A stretch of DNA of 64,000 nucleotides from CAVPMN01 sp963706425 (GCA_963706425.1 CAVPMN010000020.1:186001-250000), one strand, 5' to 3'. Shown: positions 17,641-26,730, numbered from the stretch's first letter. Notes: generated by a model not told the origin, from the letters alone. Translations and numbers: made by a program.

Positions 17641-19466
17641 GCCGACTCGACCTTGGGCAACTTGAACCGGGCGGCCCTCGCCGCCTCCTCGGCCTGCAGT
17701 TTGATCATGAGCTGCTCCCACTGTTCGGGTGACGGACGAGGCAGCCGGAAGGCCTCCACCACCATGGCCGGCAGGTCGAGTCGATAGTCGTGGCCGGTCG
17801 CCCGGAACACACCCGGCACCTGGTTGGTGGCGTTGGCCGTATCGACCATGGTCTGGAAGGCGGTGACCATCGGCACGAAGCGCTGCCGTCGAGGCACCGT
17901 GGGCGGGCGCTCGTGGCCGAGCCACGAGGGCTTGCGCACGAACAAGTCGAGGCAGATCTTGCGGACCGGGTCGTTGTGGTGGCTGAGGATCACGGCCCGG
18001 ATGTCGTCGAGCTCGGCAGGCTCCATGCGGCGAAGGGGCAGCACCGACGGCACCTCGACCACCGTGCCCAATGGCGCGTGGCCCAGCTCGACCGTCTCCC
18101 GCAGCCAGCCGCTGTAGTAGGGGGTGCCTGCGAACAAGGCCCGATCGACGCCCAGCTCGTCGAGCCCCTCGACGCCCCGGTGGAGGAATGCGTTCTGTCC
18201 GGCCCAGGCGCCAAGGCTCTCGCCGTAGGCGACGACGCGTGGTCGCGCGTGGTCGGGCCGGTGCGCCAGCGCGTCACGGATCCCTTCGAGCAGCAACCGG
18301 AAGTGATGGCCCCCCACGCCGGTGCGGTGCAGAGCGAGCAGCGACGGCAGGCGTTCGTACTGCACGGCCACGCTGGCGCTGTCGCCGAGCATCACGTAGT
18401 CGATCGCCTCGAAGGGCACGGTGTTCACGTAGCCGGTGCCCGCCGGACTGCCCACCACGAGCAACGACCGGTCGTAGGCCCCTGATCGTTCGAGCTCCTG
18501 GAGCGCCAGGGCCACCCTGTCCTCGGCGGTGCGAGCGGCGTCGTAGCCCACGAAGACTCGCACCGGCTCACCACGGGGCGACTCCCCCATCACCTCGGCG
18601 ATGTCGTCGGTCGACGGCCGGTTGAGCAGAAAGCGCCGCCCCTGCCGACCAGTGCGCGAGAAGGTGATGCTCGACCCCGGACTGGCCGAGCAGGCAGGCG
18701 TGGTGGGTGGCTCGTCGTAGCCCGGGTCCATCACCCGGTCGTAGAGCTCCATGCCCCGCACGAAGCTGTCGACGAAGGCCACGATCACCGCGACCCAGGC
18801 CATCGTGGCGCTGGTGCGACCGGCGACCTCGCTGACGCCTGGACTCAGCCCGAACCGCTCGCGCACCACGTTGGTCATCGCCCGCCCGCTGTGGCGATAG
18901 CCGTTCACCAGGGCGGCCAGGGTGGCGGCCACCGTTGCGCTCTGGGCCACCGCCGGCAACGGGCGAGGGGGCGGCGGATCGGCGTCGTCGCGCCGCGCGA
19001 GCTGGTCGCGAAGGGAGCGGAAGACCACGACCGACCCGGCGGCCGCGCCGCCGAGCGCGAGCAGCCCGGCGGTGACCCCCGGCCGGCGCGAGCGACGAAC
19101 GAGCGCGACGGCGGCGCACGCGGCGGACCCCGAGGCCAGACCGGTGCCCACCTCGCGCAGGGTCGCCCTCGGGAGGTCGTCACGTCCGCCCTGCAACGCC
19201 TGGCGGGCGGCCAGGCCGACGGCGAACGTCGCCGCGAAGGCCACGGGTTGGTGACGAAGCTCGACGTCACGTCCGACGATGCCGTAGGTGGCGTTGGCCA
19301 CCGCGAAGCCGGTGGCCGCGGACGCGCCCGACACCAGCGCCTGGTGCAGGGTGGCCCGCGGCATCAGCGACGGCCCGAACGACTCGGCAGTGGCCCACGC
19401 CCCGAGCACGATGCCCGACCACACGTCGGGACGGCGGAACCATTCGTCTGACGGATCGAACCCCAT
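17637..19466 (-). CDS. Abhydrolase_9 family membrane protein
   Basis: A 609-residue protein of the actinobacterial family with an integral-membrane N-terminal domain (about residues 1-270, at least four hydrophobic helices such as RPGVTAGLLALGGAAAGSVV) and a C-terminal alpha/beta-hydrolase domain. The hydrolase part has RVFVGYDAARTAEDRVALAL, VGSPAGTGYVNTVPFEAIDY, and a nucleophile elbow VVAYGESLGAWAG with Ser. It may hydrolyse a membrane lipid or ester; no substrate is known. It is the first gene of the operon with the amidase. It is divergent from the CPBP protease gene, 44 bases away. Confidence 0.88.
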   Translation of the reverse strand: MGFDPSDEWFRRPDVWSGIVLGAWATAESFGPSLMPRATLHQALVSGASAATGFAVANATYGIVGRDVELRHQPVAFAATFAVGLAARQALQGGRDDLPRATLREVGTGLASGSAACAAVALVRRSRRPGVTAGLLALGGAAAGSVVVFRSLRDQLARRDDADPPPPRPLPAVAQSATVAATLAALVNGYRHSGRAMTNVVRERFGLSPGVSEVAGRTSATMAWVAVIVAFVDSFVRGMELYDRVMDPGYDEPPTTPACSASPGSSITFSRTGRQGRRFLLNRPSTDDIAEVMGESPRGEPVRVFVGYDAARTAEDRVALALQELERSGAYDRSLLVVGSPAGTGYVNTVPFEAIDYVMLGDSASVAVQYERLPSLLALHRTGVGGHHFRLLLEGIRDALAHRPDHARPRVVAYGESLGAWAGQNAFLHRGVEGLDELGVDRALFAGTPYYSGWLRETVELGHAPLGTVVEVPSVLPLRRMEPAELDDIRAVILSHHNDPVRKICLDLFVRKPSWLGHERPPTVPRRQRFVPMVTAFQTMVDTANATNQVPGVFRATGHDYRLDLPAMVVEAFRLPRPSPEQWEQLMIKLQAEEAARAARFKLPKVESA

Positions 19467-19510
19467 GCGTCCGGGAGGTTAGTGGTCGGTCCCGCTACGC
19501 TCGCCGCTCG

Positions 19511-20380
19511 ATGCGATGGAGGCGGCGCGACCGGACCCCACCCCCACCGCCTACCACGACGTCGGTGCCCGCCTGGCCGGTCGACGCCCTCGACCAGGTG
19601 TGGCGACCGATCCATTGGCTCGACGATCCACCGTCGCCCACGACCGCCCGGCCCTTCGCCGAGATCGCACTGGTCGGTGGGGTCGCGGCGGCCCATGTCG
19701 CCGACCATCGGGTCGTGCCCACCCGGTTCCACATCGGCACCCACCTGCTGTCGGCGGCCGCTGCGGTGGCCGCCGCCCTCGGCGCAGGGGCGACGCTGAC
19801 CGATCTGGGCTTGCGACCCGACCGCATGGCGCGAGGCCTGCGGCGCGGCCTCGTCACCTCGGGCGCGGTCACGGGTGTGGTGGCGGTCGGCGCCCTGCTG
19901 CCGCAGACCCGGCGGCTCTTCGTCGACAACCGGGTGCTCGACGTGTCGCCCGGCGAGGTGGCCTTCACGTCGCTCGTGCGCATCCCCTTCGGCACCGCCC
20001 TCTACGAGGAGATCGTGTTCCGCGGCGTCGTGCTCGGGCTGGCTCTGCGACGACTCCCCCCGCTGCCCGCCGTGGCGTTCACGTCGGCCCTGTTCGGCCT
20101 GTGGCACGTCCTGCCCTCGCTCGCCGACCGCGAGCACCATCCGGCCACCCGAGAGGCGCACCCCATCGCGGTGGTCGGCAGCGCCGTGCTCTCCACCAGC
20201 GTCGCCGGGATGCTGTTCGGATGGGAGCGCTTGCGGGCCAACAGCGTGGTCGCCCCCATCCTCACCCACACGGCGACCAACGCCGTCACCTTCGCCGTGG
20301 CGAGCCTCGTGTCGGCCCGGGCGACTCGCATCGACGACGACCAGGCGGACGACGATCGGGCAGACTCGCCCCATGCCTGA
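19511..20380 (+). CDS. CPBP family intramembrane metalloprotease
   Basis: A 289-residue polytopic protein of the CAAX protease/bacteriocin-processing family. The metal-binding motifs are ALYEEIVFRGVV (EExxxR), LFGLWHVLP (FxxxH) and LTHTATNAV (HxxxN/B), all intact and in order within four to six hydrophobic segments. A Pro/Thr-rich 45-residue N-terminal tail precedes the membrane part. In this family, targets include prenylated or secreted peptides and anti-sigma factors; none can be named here. A TACGCT box lies nine bases before the ATG. The DUF2207 gene follows after 12 bases. Confidence 0.88.
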   Translation: MRWRRRDRTPPPPPTTTSVPAWPVDALDQVWRPIHWLDDPPSPTTARPFAEIALVGGVAAAHVADHRVVPTRFHIGTHLLSAAAAVAAALGAGATLTDLGLRPDRMARGLRRGLVTSGAVTGVVAVGALLPQTRRLFVDNRVLDVSPGEVAFTSLVRIPFGTALYEEIVFRGVVLGLALRRLPPLPAVAFTSALFGLWHVLPSLADREHHPATREAHPIAVVGSAVLSTSVAGMLFGWERLRANSVVAPILTHTATNAVTFAVASLVSARATRIDDDQADDDRADSPHA

Positions 20381-20392
20381 ACGATCTGGCCG

Positions 20393-22312
20393 ATGAAGCG
20401 CGCCACACTCCTCCTCATCGGCGTGGTCAGCGTGGTCGGCCTGGCCGACGTCGCCGGCGCAGCCGAGCAACGCGACGACATCGTGTGCGAGGGCGCCGAG
20501 CCCGCACCCGGGAGCCTCGAGTCGGTCGGTAGCGCTGGTGTCCCCGGCGTCGCCACCTCTGTCCCGATCATCGAGATCGACCTGCAGGGGGGCGGCGAGG
20601 CCATCCGCAACTACGACATCGACGTCGAGGTCGACACCGACGGCAGCGCGCGGTTCACCGAGACGATCGACTACGACTTCGGTGCGCGCACCGATCGCCA
20701 CGGCATCCTGCGCCTGCTGCGGCTGACGCAGACGTGCAACGGCGACTGGGATCGTGTCTATCCGCTCAGCGATCTCGACGTGAGCAGTCCCACCGGCGCG
20801 CCGGCGCAGGCGAAGATCGAGGACGGCCCCGACGGCGAGACCCAGATCCGCATCGGCGATCCCGATCAGTTCGTCAGCGGCCGCCAGACCTATGTGCTCT
20901 CCTACCGACTGGCGGGCGTCATCTCCCCGTTCCCGGATCACGACGAGCTCTACTGGAACGTCATCGGTGACGGCTGGCCGAGTCCGATCTTCAACGTGGT
21001 CACCACCGTCAGCACGCCGCCGGGCATCGTCCGGTTGGCGTGCTTCAGCGGGCCGTTCGGATCGACCACACCCTGTGACGCGGCGCAGGGCACGTCCGAC
21101 ACGGCCACGTTCCAGCAACAGATCCTCGGCCCGGGCGCCGGCCTGACCGTCGCGGTGGCGCTGCCGACCGGTGCGGTGACGCCCGCGCCGTTCTACGAGC
21201 AGCGATGGACGCTCGATCGGGCCTTCTCCCGCACCCCTGTCACGGTGGGCGGCGGCGTACTCCTCACGATCGGGCTGGCGGCAGGCATCGGCGTGCTCGC
21301 CTTCGTGGTCGGTCGCGACCGACGGGTGGCCGGCTCACCGGTCGACGTGGCCTTCGCGCCGGCCGGTGCCGAGGGCGTGCCCGTCCCTCTCTTCGAACGC
21401 AGTGACTCGCCCGTCGAGTTCGCGCCACCCGACGACGTCCGACCGGCGCAGTTGGCCCTCATCCGCAACGAAGAGGTGCGCCCGGTCGACATCTCGGCCA
21501 CCATCGTCGACCTGGCCGTGCGGGGCGTCCTGCGCATCGAGGAGGTCGACGACGACGGCGACACCGACTATCGGCTCGTCCTGCTGCAACACGACGGCGC
21601 CCGGTGGCTCGGCTACGAACGCACGCTCGTGGGGTCGTTGTTCGACACGGGCAGCGAGGTGCTGCTCTCGGATCTACACCAACACTTCGCCACCGAGTTG
21701 GGCACGGTGATCGGCGAGGTCTACGACGACGGTCAGACGAGGGGCTGGTTCTCGGCCCGACCCGACCGGGTGCGGCTGCGCTGGCGCGCCCTCGGCGTGA
21801 CCGTGCTGGTGCTCGGCGCCGCCCTCCTCGGGGTGGCCATCGCCTTCAGCGAGCTCGCTCTGCTGGCCGTCCCGGTCGTGCTCGCCGGCTTGGCGATGAC
21901 CGTGCTGGCCGGGCGATTCCCCCGGCGCACGCCCGCCGGCACCGGCCTGCGCCGAAGGGTCGGCGGTTTCGAGCACTTCATGACCGACTCAGAGGCACCC
22001 CGGGCCCGGTGGGCCGAGCAGCGCAGCATCTTCAGCGACTACCTCGGCTTCGCCATCGTGCTCGGCATCACCGATCGATGGGCCAAGACCTTCGAGCCCC
22101 TCGGCGCCGAGGCCACCGCAGCCGACTCGGGCTGGTATGTCGGCAACCAGCCGTTCACGATCGCCTATCTCGCCGCGGCCACCAGCTCGTTCACGTCGAG
22201 CGCAGGATCGACGCTGTCGTCGACCCCGCCGAGCAGCGGGTCGAGCGGCTTCTCAGGGGGCGGCGGGTTCTCCGGAGGCGGCGGTGGAGGCGGTGGCGGC
22301 GGCTCCTGGTGA
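20393..22312 (+). CDS. DUF2207 domain membrane protein with glycine-rich tail
   Basis: A 639-residue protein. It has a signal peptide (about residues 1-25, cleaved near GAAEQRDD), an extracytoplasmic beta-rich DUF2207 domain (residues ~60-260, with NYDIDVEVDTDGSARFTETI and DHDELYWNVIGDGWP), a transmembrane helix (VGGGVLLTIGLAAGIGVLAFVVG), a cytoplasmic domain starting PAQLALIRNEEVRPVDISAT, then two further helices near residue 470. The tail ends in SGFSGGGGFSGGGGG and a final SW, a hallmark of the family. The function is not established. Its last 60 bases overlap the convergent YibE/F gene, so the Gly tail is read on both strands. Confidence 0.9.
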   Translation: MKRATLLLIGVVSVVGLADVAGAAEQRDDIVCEGAEPAPGSLESVGSAGVPGVATSVPIIEIDLQGGGEAIRNYDIDVEVDTDGSARFTETIDYDFGARTDRHGILRLLRLTQTCNGDWDRVYPLSDLDVSSPTGAPAQAKIEDGPDGETQIRIGDPDQFVSGRQTYVLSYRLAGVISPFPDHDELYWNVIGDGWPSPIFNVVTTVSTPPGIVRLACFSGPFGSTTPCDAAQGTSDTATFQQQILGPGAGLTVAVALPTGAVTPAPFYEQRWTLDRAFSRTPVTVGGGVLLTIGLAAGIGVLAFVVGRDRRVAGSPVDVAFAPAGAEGVPVPLFERSDSPVEFAPPDDVRPAQLALIRNEEVRPVDISATIVDLAVRGVLRIEEVDDDGDTDYRLVLLQHDGARWLGYERTLVGSLFDTGSEVLLSDLHQHFATELGTVIGEVYDDGQTRGWFSARPDRVRLRWRALGVTVLVLGAALLGVAIAFSELALLAVPVVLAGLAMTVLAGRFPRRTPAGTGLRRRVGGFEHFMTDSEAPRARWAEQRSIFSDYLGFAIVLGITDRWAKTFEPLGAEATAADSGWYVGNQPFTIAYLAAATSSFTSSAGSTLSSTPPSSGSSGFSGGGGFSGGGGGGGGGGSW

Positions 22313-23470
22313 GAGCAGCGCGGCGGCCAGCGCGGTGGTGACGGGCACCGCGAAGATGAGGCCGATGCTGCCCACGAGGGTGCGCACGATCTCGACCGCC
22401 ACCAGCTCGCCGGTGGTCACCCGCAGCCAGGGCTGGTCCGACTCGAGATAGAGGAGCAGCAACGGCAGCGAGGCACCCGCGTAGGCCAGCACCAGGGTGT
22501 TCACGGTGGAGGCGATGTGGTCGCGTCCGATGCGCAGGGCGGTGCGGTAGAGCTGGCGACGGGTCAGATCGGGGTTGGCGCGGCGGAGGGCGGCGACCGC
22601 CGACACCTGCGTCACCGTGACGTCGTCGAGCACACCCAGCGCGCCCACCACGATGCCGGCGATGAGTAGCCCGCGGAGGTCGACGGCCTCGGCGCTGATG
22701 CGCAGGATCTGCGCCTCGTCCCCGCTCAGCCCGGTGAGCCGGGTCGCCTCCACGAACACCAACGCCAAGACCGCCACCAACGCGAGGCTGGCGAGCGTGC
22801 CGGCCAGGGCGACGGTGGTGGCCGTGGTGACCCCGTGGGCGAGGTAGAGGGCGGCGAAGGCGATGAGCACGGTGGCGGCCAGCGCCACCGGTAGCGCCGG
22901 GTTGCCGCGCAACAAGGACGGCAACAGGAAGACGAGCAGCACTGCGAAGCTGACGATGATGCCGCCGATCGCCCGCAGCCCCTGCCAGCGCGCGAACGCC
23001 ACCACCGCAACCACGAACACCAAAGCGAGCACGAGCAGCGGCGTCTCTCGTTGGAAGTCGAAGAAGTTGTAGCGGAACTCGGGCGGCGCGACGGGGTTGC
23101 GGGTGAGCACCACCGGGTCGCCCACGTCGACGGTCGGTTTCTCGAAGTCGGTGGCGAAGATCGAGAAGCTGACGAGCTCGCCGTCGTCGGTCTCGGCCTC
23201 GACCCGCTGGCATTCGGTGATCGCGCCCGGCACCTCGATGCTCGAGCAATCCTCGACGACGGCCGACCGCACCGTGGCGTCGACGTATTCGAGCAGGGTG
23301 CCGCCCGGGTTGAGCTCGGGCGCCTCGCCCCTCGGCCACCACACCACCATGGCGATCGCGGCCAGCAGCCCGAGGGCGGCCACGACGAGGATCATCACCT
23401 GCCGCAGACCGAGTCGCGACGACGGAATGTCGAGCTCGTCTTCTCCGTGGTCGTGCGGGACCGAGCTCAC
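22253..23470 (-). CDS. YibE/F family membrane protein
   Basis: A 405-residue YibE/F-like protein. The first transmembrane helix is QVMILVVAALGLLAAIAMVV, followed by an extracytoplasmic domain of about 130 residues. Then come seven or so helices (e.g. GGIIVSFAVLLVFLLPSLL), with the conserved GVLDDVTVTQVSAV and STVNTLVLAYAGASLPLLLL. The family function is unknown. The GTG at 23470 is chosen because a CATACT box lies seven bases upstream and because the SDR upstream ends in another frame at 23539. Without that correction the two genes look like one 687-residue fusion, which I judge to be an artefact of a one-base insertion. The 3' end overlaps the DUF2207 gene by 60 bases. Confidence 0.85.
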   Translation of the reverse strand: MSSVPHDHGEDELDIPSSRLGLRQVMILVVAALGLLAAIAMVVWWPRGEAPELNPGGTLLEYVDATVRSAVVEDCSSIEVPGAITECQRVEAETDDGELVSFSIFATDFEKPTVDVGDPVVLTRNPVAPPEFRYNFFDFQRETPLLVLALVFVVAVVAFARWQGLRAIGGIIVSFAVLLVFLLPSLLRGNPALPVALAATVLIAFAALYLAHGVTTATTVALAGTLASLALVAVLALVFVEATRLTGLSGDEAQILRISAEAVDLRGLLIAGIVVGALGVLDDVTVTQVSAVAALRRANPDLTRRQLYRTALRIGRDHIASTVNTLVLAYAGASLPLLLLYLESDQPWLRVTTGELVAVEIVRTLVGSIGLIFAVPVTTALAAALLSPGAAATASTAASGEPAAP

Positions 23471-23477
23471 CCCGCGC

Positions 23478-23483
23478 AGTATG
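23478..23483 (-). promoter_or_regulatory. -10 box of a leaderless YibE/F promoter
   Basis: On the minus strand CATACT stands seven bases before GTG 23470. It supports separate transcription of the YibE/F gene from the SDR. Confidence 0.4.
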
Positions 23484-23538
23484 GTACGGACCCGCTGCCC
23501 GACGGGGGACCCGCGTGGCGTCGGCTCGCGGCCCAGGC

Positions 23539-24316
23539 TCAGAGGCCCATGAGGCCGGTGACCCCGTGGTCGCGGCCCCGCGGTGTAGCCACCGTCGACC
23601 GCCAGGGCCTGGCCGGTCACGAACGACGCGTCGGGCGAGATGAGGAACAACGCGGCCGCCGCGATCTCGTCGGGCCGTCCGAAGCGACGCAGCTTGTGCT
23701 CGTGCAAGTACTGGTCGCGGATCGCCTCCATGCCTTCGATGGCGTAGACCGACTCAGTCATTGGGGTCTCGATGAAGCCCGGGCAGATGGCGTTCACCCG
23801 GATGCCCTGGCCGCCGTAGTCGATGGCCAGGTTCTTCGTGAGCAGCACCACCCCGCCCTTCGAGGCGTTGTAGGCGCTGCCCCCGGCCGTGCCCTCGAGC
23901 CCTTCGATGCTGGCCAGGTTGACGATGGCGCCTCGCTCCCCGTCGAGCGCCGGCTGGGCGAGCATGGCACCGAGCGCGTGCTTGCAGACCAGCCAGGTGC
24001 CCTTGAGGTTCACGTCGATGACCCGATCCCACTCCTCGACGTCGAGCGCGTGCGCGGGTCCGCCCCCCGCCACACCGGCGGCGTTCACCACCGCGTCGAG
24101 ACGCCCGTGCCGGGCCACGAGGTCGGTGATCGCCATCCCCACGGCCGCCTCGTCACGCACGTCGGCCACCACGACCTCACCTGAAGGCTCCGCCGGCGCG
24201 TTGACGTCGAGGCCCACCACGGTCGCGCCCTCGGCTGCGAACCGTGACGCGCAGGCCTCCCCGATGCCTGATGCCGCTCCGGTGACGAGCACGACCTTGC
24301 CGCTGATGCGATCCAT
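23539..24316 (-). CDS. SDR family oxidoreductase, one frameshift near the C-terminus
   Basis: A classical short-chain dehydrogenase of about 258 residues after frame repair. It has the NAD(P) motif VTGAASGIGEACA, the VNAAGVAGGG segment, the catalytic Ser-Tyr-Lys (NLASIEG then AYNASKGG), RVNAICPGFIETPM and the GQALAVDGGYTAG end. Just after GGYTAG the frame shifts: with one base removed from the G/C run near 23574 it continues RDHGVTGLMGL and stops at 23539, a common C-terminus for actinobacterial SDRs. Read unrepaired, it would run into the YibE/F gene. The substrate is unknown. Confidence 0.88.
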
Positions 24317-24325
24317 GTCGACTGT

Positions 24326-25180
24326 CTAGCTGGCCGGCGAGCCGTCCGGGCCCACCATGCGGACGAGGTCGTCCTCAGAGCGAGCGTCATAGGCCAGCTC
24401 GTCCGCCGCTCTCAGCAACGCGTCGGCGTCCGGCGGCATGCGCTCGAACAAGACCAGGCCGATGCGGGGGCCGAGACGGCCACCGGTGGGCAACAGCTCC
24501 ACGAGCGCCGATCGGACGTCGTCTGCCACCCGATGGGCCCGGTGCACGTCACAGTCGGGCAGCAACACGGCGAACTCGTCGCCTCCGAGGCGTCCGACGT
24601 GGTCGCTGTCGCCCGTCACGGCGATGAGCGCCGACACCAGATCACGCAAGCGGTCGTCTGCTGACGGGCCGTCACCGCTCTCGTCGAGCTGCAGCCGGAA
24701 ACGGTTGACATCGACGTGCATCACCGCGAGCGGGCGACCGTGACGCTCCGCATCGATCCGATGGCTCTCGAGCACGTCGACGAACGCCCATCTGGTCAAG
24801 GCGCCCGTCGTCGGGTCGTGCCGAGCCCGTTCCCGTTCGCGGTTGACCAGCAGATGGAGCTGTTCGATGAACGCGACCGCAAGAAGGAAGACGACCAGTC
24901 GGATCGCGGCGTTGAGCAGCAACAGCCCGTCGATGTCCTGGCCGGCCGCCTGCGCAGAGACCAGCGTCATCCCCGCACACACAACCGCGACCACAGCTCC
25001 GCCTCCCGCGCCGAGGAGCCACGTGAACACGAAGATCGGAACGATGTAGAGGAAGCGCAGCGACAGCGAAGACCCGACGGCGATGTCGGCCGCCCCGATC
25101 ACGATGGCCGACAAGATGCCAGCCGTCAGCAGCCAGGCACCCGGCACTCGCTCGACCCGCTCGAGGAGGGCGACGAGCAC
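24326..25180 (-). CDS. Membrane diguanylate cyclase (GGDEF)
   Basis: A 284-residue protein with about five hydrophobic segments in the first 110 residues (e.g. LLTAGILSAIVIGAADIAVG, RLVVFLLAVAFIEQLHLLV) and a GGDEF domain. The signature loop is VGRLGGDEFAVLLPDCD, complete, and a metal Asp is kept in AVMHVDVNRFRLQL, so c-di-GMP synthesis is plausible. The inhibitory I-site (RxxD five residues before GGDEF) is replaced by GDSD, so product feedback at that site should be absent. The N-terminus resembles membrane sensor domains of unknown ligand. The start ATG at 25180 is 114 bases downstream of the ClpP gene on the same strand. Confidence 0.88.
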   Translation of the reverse strand: MLVALLERVERVPGAWLLTAGILSAIVIGAADIAVGSSLSLRFLYIVPIFVFTWLLGAGGGAVVAVVCAGMTLVSAQAAGQDIDGLLLLNAAIRLVVFLLAVAFIEQLHLLVNRERERARHDPTTGALTRWAFVDVLESHRIDAERHGRPLAVMHVDVNRFRLQLDESGDGPSADDRLRDLVSALIAVTGDSDHVGRLGGDEFAVLLPDCDVHRAHRVADDVRSALVELLPTGGRLGPRIGLVLFERMPPDADALLRAADELAYDARSEDDLVRMVGPDGSPAS

Positions 25181-25294
25181 CGGCGTCGGCGGCGAACTCT
25201 GCTGCGGCGCGATGCGTTGACCTCCCTCGCCCCGAGACGGTCCCGGTCATCGGACCCGTCGACACGATCGCCCCAGACTAGGCGGCCCACCCCA

Positions 25295-25915
25295 TCAGCG
25301 GATGGCGGCGGTCAACGACCGCTCGGCGGCAGGCAGCCGTCGGGTGGTGATGATGTCGTCGACCAACCCGTAGGCCACCGCGGCATCGCCTCGCAGAATG
25401 AAGTCTCGATCGATGTCGGCGACGACTCGATCGCGAGTCTGACCGGTGCGCTCCACGAGCACGTCGACCATCCGCTCGCGCATGGCCACCATCTCGCGCA
25501 CCTGGATCTCGATGTCGACCGACTGGCCTTGCGCACCGCCATGAGGCTGATGGATCAGCACCCTCGCATTGGGCAGCGCGAAGCGCTTGCCCGGCGCACC
25601 GGCCGCCAGCAGCACGGCGGCCGCCGACGCCGCCTGCCCGACACAGATCGTCGACACATCCGGACCGATGAACTGCATCGTGTCGTAGATCGCGAACAAG
25701 GCGGTCATGTCACCGCCCGGCGAGTTGATGTACAGCTGGACATCGCGATCGGGCTCGACCGACTCGAGATGGATGAGCTGCGCGATCACCAGGTTGGCCA
25801 CCGTGTCGTCGATGGCGCTGCCCAGGAACACGATGCGTTCACCCAGCAGGCGGGAGTAGATGTCGTAGGCGCGTTCGCCCCGGTTGGTGGTCTCGATGAC
25901 GGTGGGCACGAGCAC
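25295..25915 (-). CDS. clpP: ATP-dependent Clp protease proteolytic subunit
   Basis: A 206-residue ClpP serine peptidase. It has the canonical N-terminus (LVPTVIETTNRGERAYDIYS), the IYINSPGG-like LYINSPGGDMTALFAIYDTM, nucleophile Ser in VGQAASAAAVLLAAG, catalytic His in VLIHQPHGGAQGQ and Asp in ADIDRDFILRGD. It forms tetradecameric degradation chambers with ClpX or ClpC. GTG at 25915 is the start because GGAGG lies five bases upstream. No second clpP and no clpX or tig is adjacent, so this may be an extra copy rather than the main clpP1P2 pair. It is divergent from the SRPBCC operon. Confidence 0.92.
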   Translation of the reverse strand: MLVPTVIETTNRGERAYDIYSRLLGERIVFLGSAIDDTVANLVIAQLIHLESVEPDRDVQLYINSPGGDMTALFAIYDTMQFIGPDVSTICVGQAASAAAVLLAAGAPGKRFALPNARVLIHQPHGGAQGQSVDIEIQVREMVAMRERMVDVLVERTGQTRDRVVADIDRDFILRGDAAVAYGLVDDIITTRRLPAAERSLTAAIR

Positions 25916-25996
25916 AATGGCCTCCAGCGGACTGAGCGCAACCCCGTGGTTGCGCGTTCCTCCGAGGGTATGACGACACCGGCTCACGCGCAACTG

Positions 25997-26011
25997 ATAC
26001 GTTGCACGTAT
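25997..26011. promoter_or_regulatory. ArsR-like palindromic operator over the SRPBCC start codon
   Basis: ATACGT-TGC-ACGTAT is a perfect 6-3-6 palindrome whose last two bases are the first two of the ATG at 26010. TACGTT (25998-26003) is a -10 candidate with leaderless spacing. The operon encodes an ArsR-family regulator, so autoregulation is the simplest reading. Confidence 0.6.
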
Positions 26012-26384
26012 GCAGGTCACCAGGGAGATCCTCATCGACGCCGACCTCGTCGAGGTGTGGCACGCCCTCACCGACGACACCACCATCGCCGACTGGCTCG
26101 ACGAGCCCGCCGCCCGGGTCGTGCTCGATGCCGAACCCGGCCACAGCCTCACGTGGGCGTGGTGGCCCGACGACGAGCACGAGCTCTCCACCGTCACCTT
26201 CACGCTCGCCGAGTCCGACGACGGCCTCACCCGGGTCACGGTCACCGAGGCGCGCGTGGGTGCCAGCCGCAGCTGCACCGTCGAGGCGTGCGGCTCGATC
26301 GACGGCGACCTCGACCGCTGGAGCCAACGCCTGGTCGGGCTCGACTGGCGTTGCTCTCGCGCCACTCGGCTCATCGCGGTCTGA
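26010..26384 (+). CDS. SRPBCC (AHSA1-like) domain protein
   Basis: A 124-residue START/Bet v1-like fold protein. The N-terminus VTREILIDADLVEVWHALTD and the segment DWLDEPAARVVLDAEPGHSL and TWAWWPDDE are typical of the AHSA1 subfamily, which often pairs with an ArsR regulator. It probably binds a small hydrophobic ligand; no enzymatic role can be assigned. The ATG at 26010 lies six bases after a -10-like TACGTT, and the palindrome at 25997 overlaps it. The ArsR gene follows 10 bases after the stop. Confidence 0.85.
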   Translation: MQVTREILIDADLVEVWHALTDDTTIADWLDEPAARVVLDAEPGHSLTWAWWPDDEHELSTVTFTLAESDDGLTRVTVTEARVGASRSCTVEACGSIDGDLDRWSQRLVGLDWRCSRATRLIAV

Positions 26385-26394
26385 GCAGGCCGAC

Positions 26395-26730
26395 ATGCCG
26401 CGCCCACGCGAGACCGGCGACGATGCCGTGTTCGCCGCGCTGGCCGACCCCACCCGACGCGCCATCCTCCAAGCGGTGGTCGACCGCGGCCCCGTGACCG
26501 CCACCGCGCTCGCCGCAGGCCTGCCCATCAGCCGCCAGGGGGTGGCCAAGCACCTCGACGTGCTCGGGCGGGCCGGGCTGGTGCACGCGCGACGGGCCGG
26601 GCGAGAGACCCGATTCGAGGCCGACCTCGACCCGCTCACCGATGTCGCCGGATGGATGGCACGGGTCGGCGCGGCCTGGGACCGCCGTCTGGCCCGCCTG
26701 GCCGACACCGTCGCCAATCGCCGCCGATGA
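26395..26730 (+). CDS. ArsR-family transcriptional regulator
   Basis: A 111-residue winged-helix repressor. The N-terminal FAALADPTRRAILQAVVDRG and the recognition helix region ALAAGLPISRQGVAKHLDVLG, followed by GLVHARRAGRETRFE, are typical ArsR/SmtB features. There is no Cys metal-binding motif, so it belongs to the non-metal AHSA1-linked branch. It probably autoregulates the SRPBCC-ArsR-SGNH operon through the palindrome at 25997-26011. The next gene starts inside its last codon (ATGA at 26727-26730). Confidence 0.9.
   Translation: MPRPRETGDDAVFAALADPTRRAILQAVVDRGPVTATALAAGLPISRQGVAKHLDVLGRAGLVHARRAGRETRFEADLDPLTDVAGWMARVGAAWDRRLARLADTVANRRR

Noticed and set aside
23470..24316. An SDR-YibE/F fusion protein
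   Set aside because: The junction disappears if one base is removed from a G/C run; the SDR then ends in its typical C-terminus and YibE/F has its own start and -10 box.
24716..25990. Plus-strand open frame opposite GGDEF and ClpP
   Set aside because: Antisense shadow rich in Arg, His and Gly with no recognisable fold.
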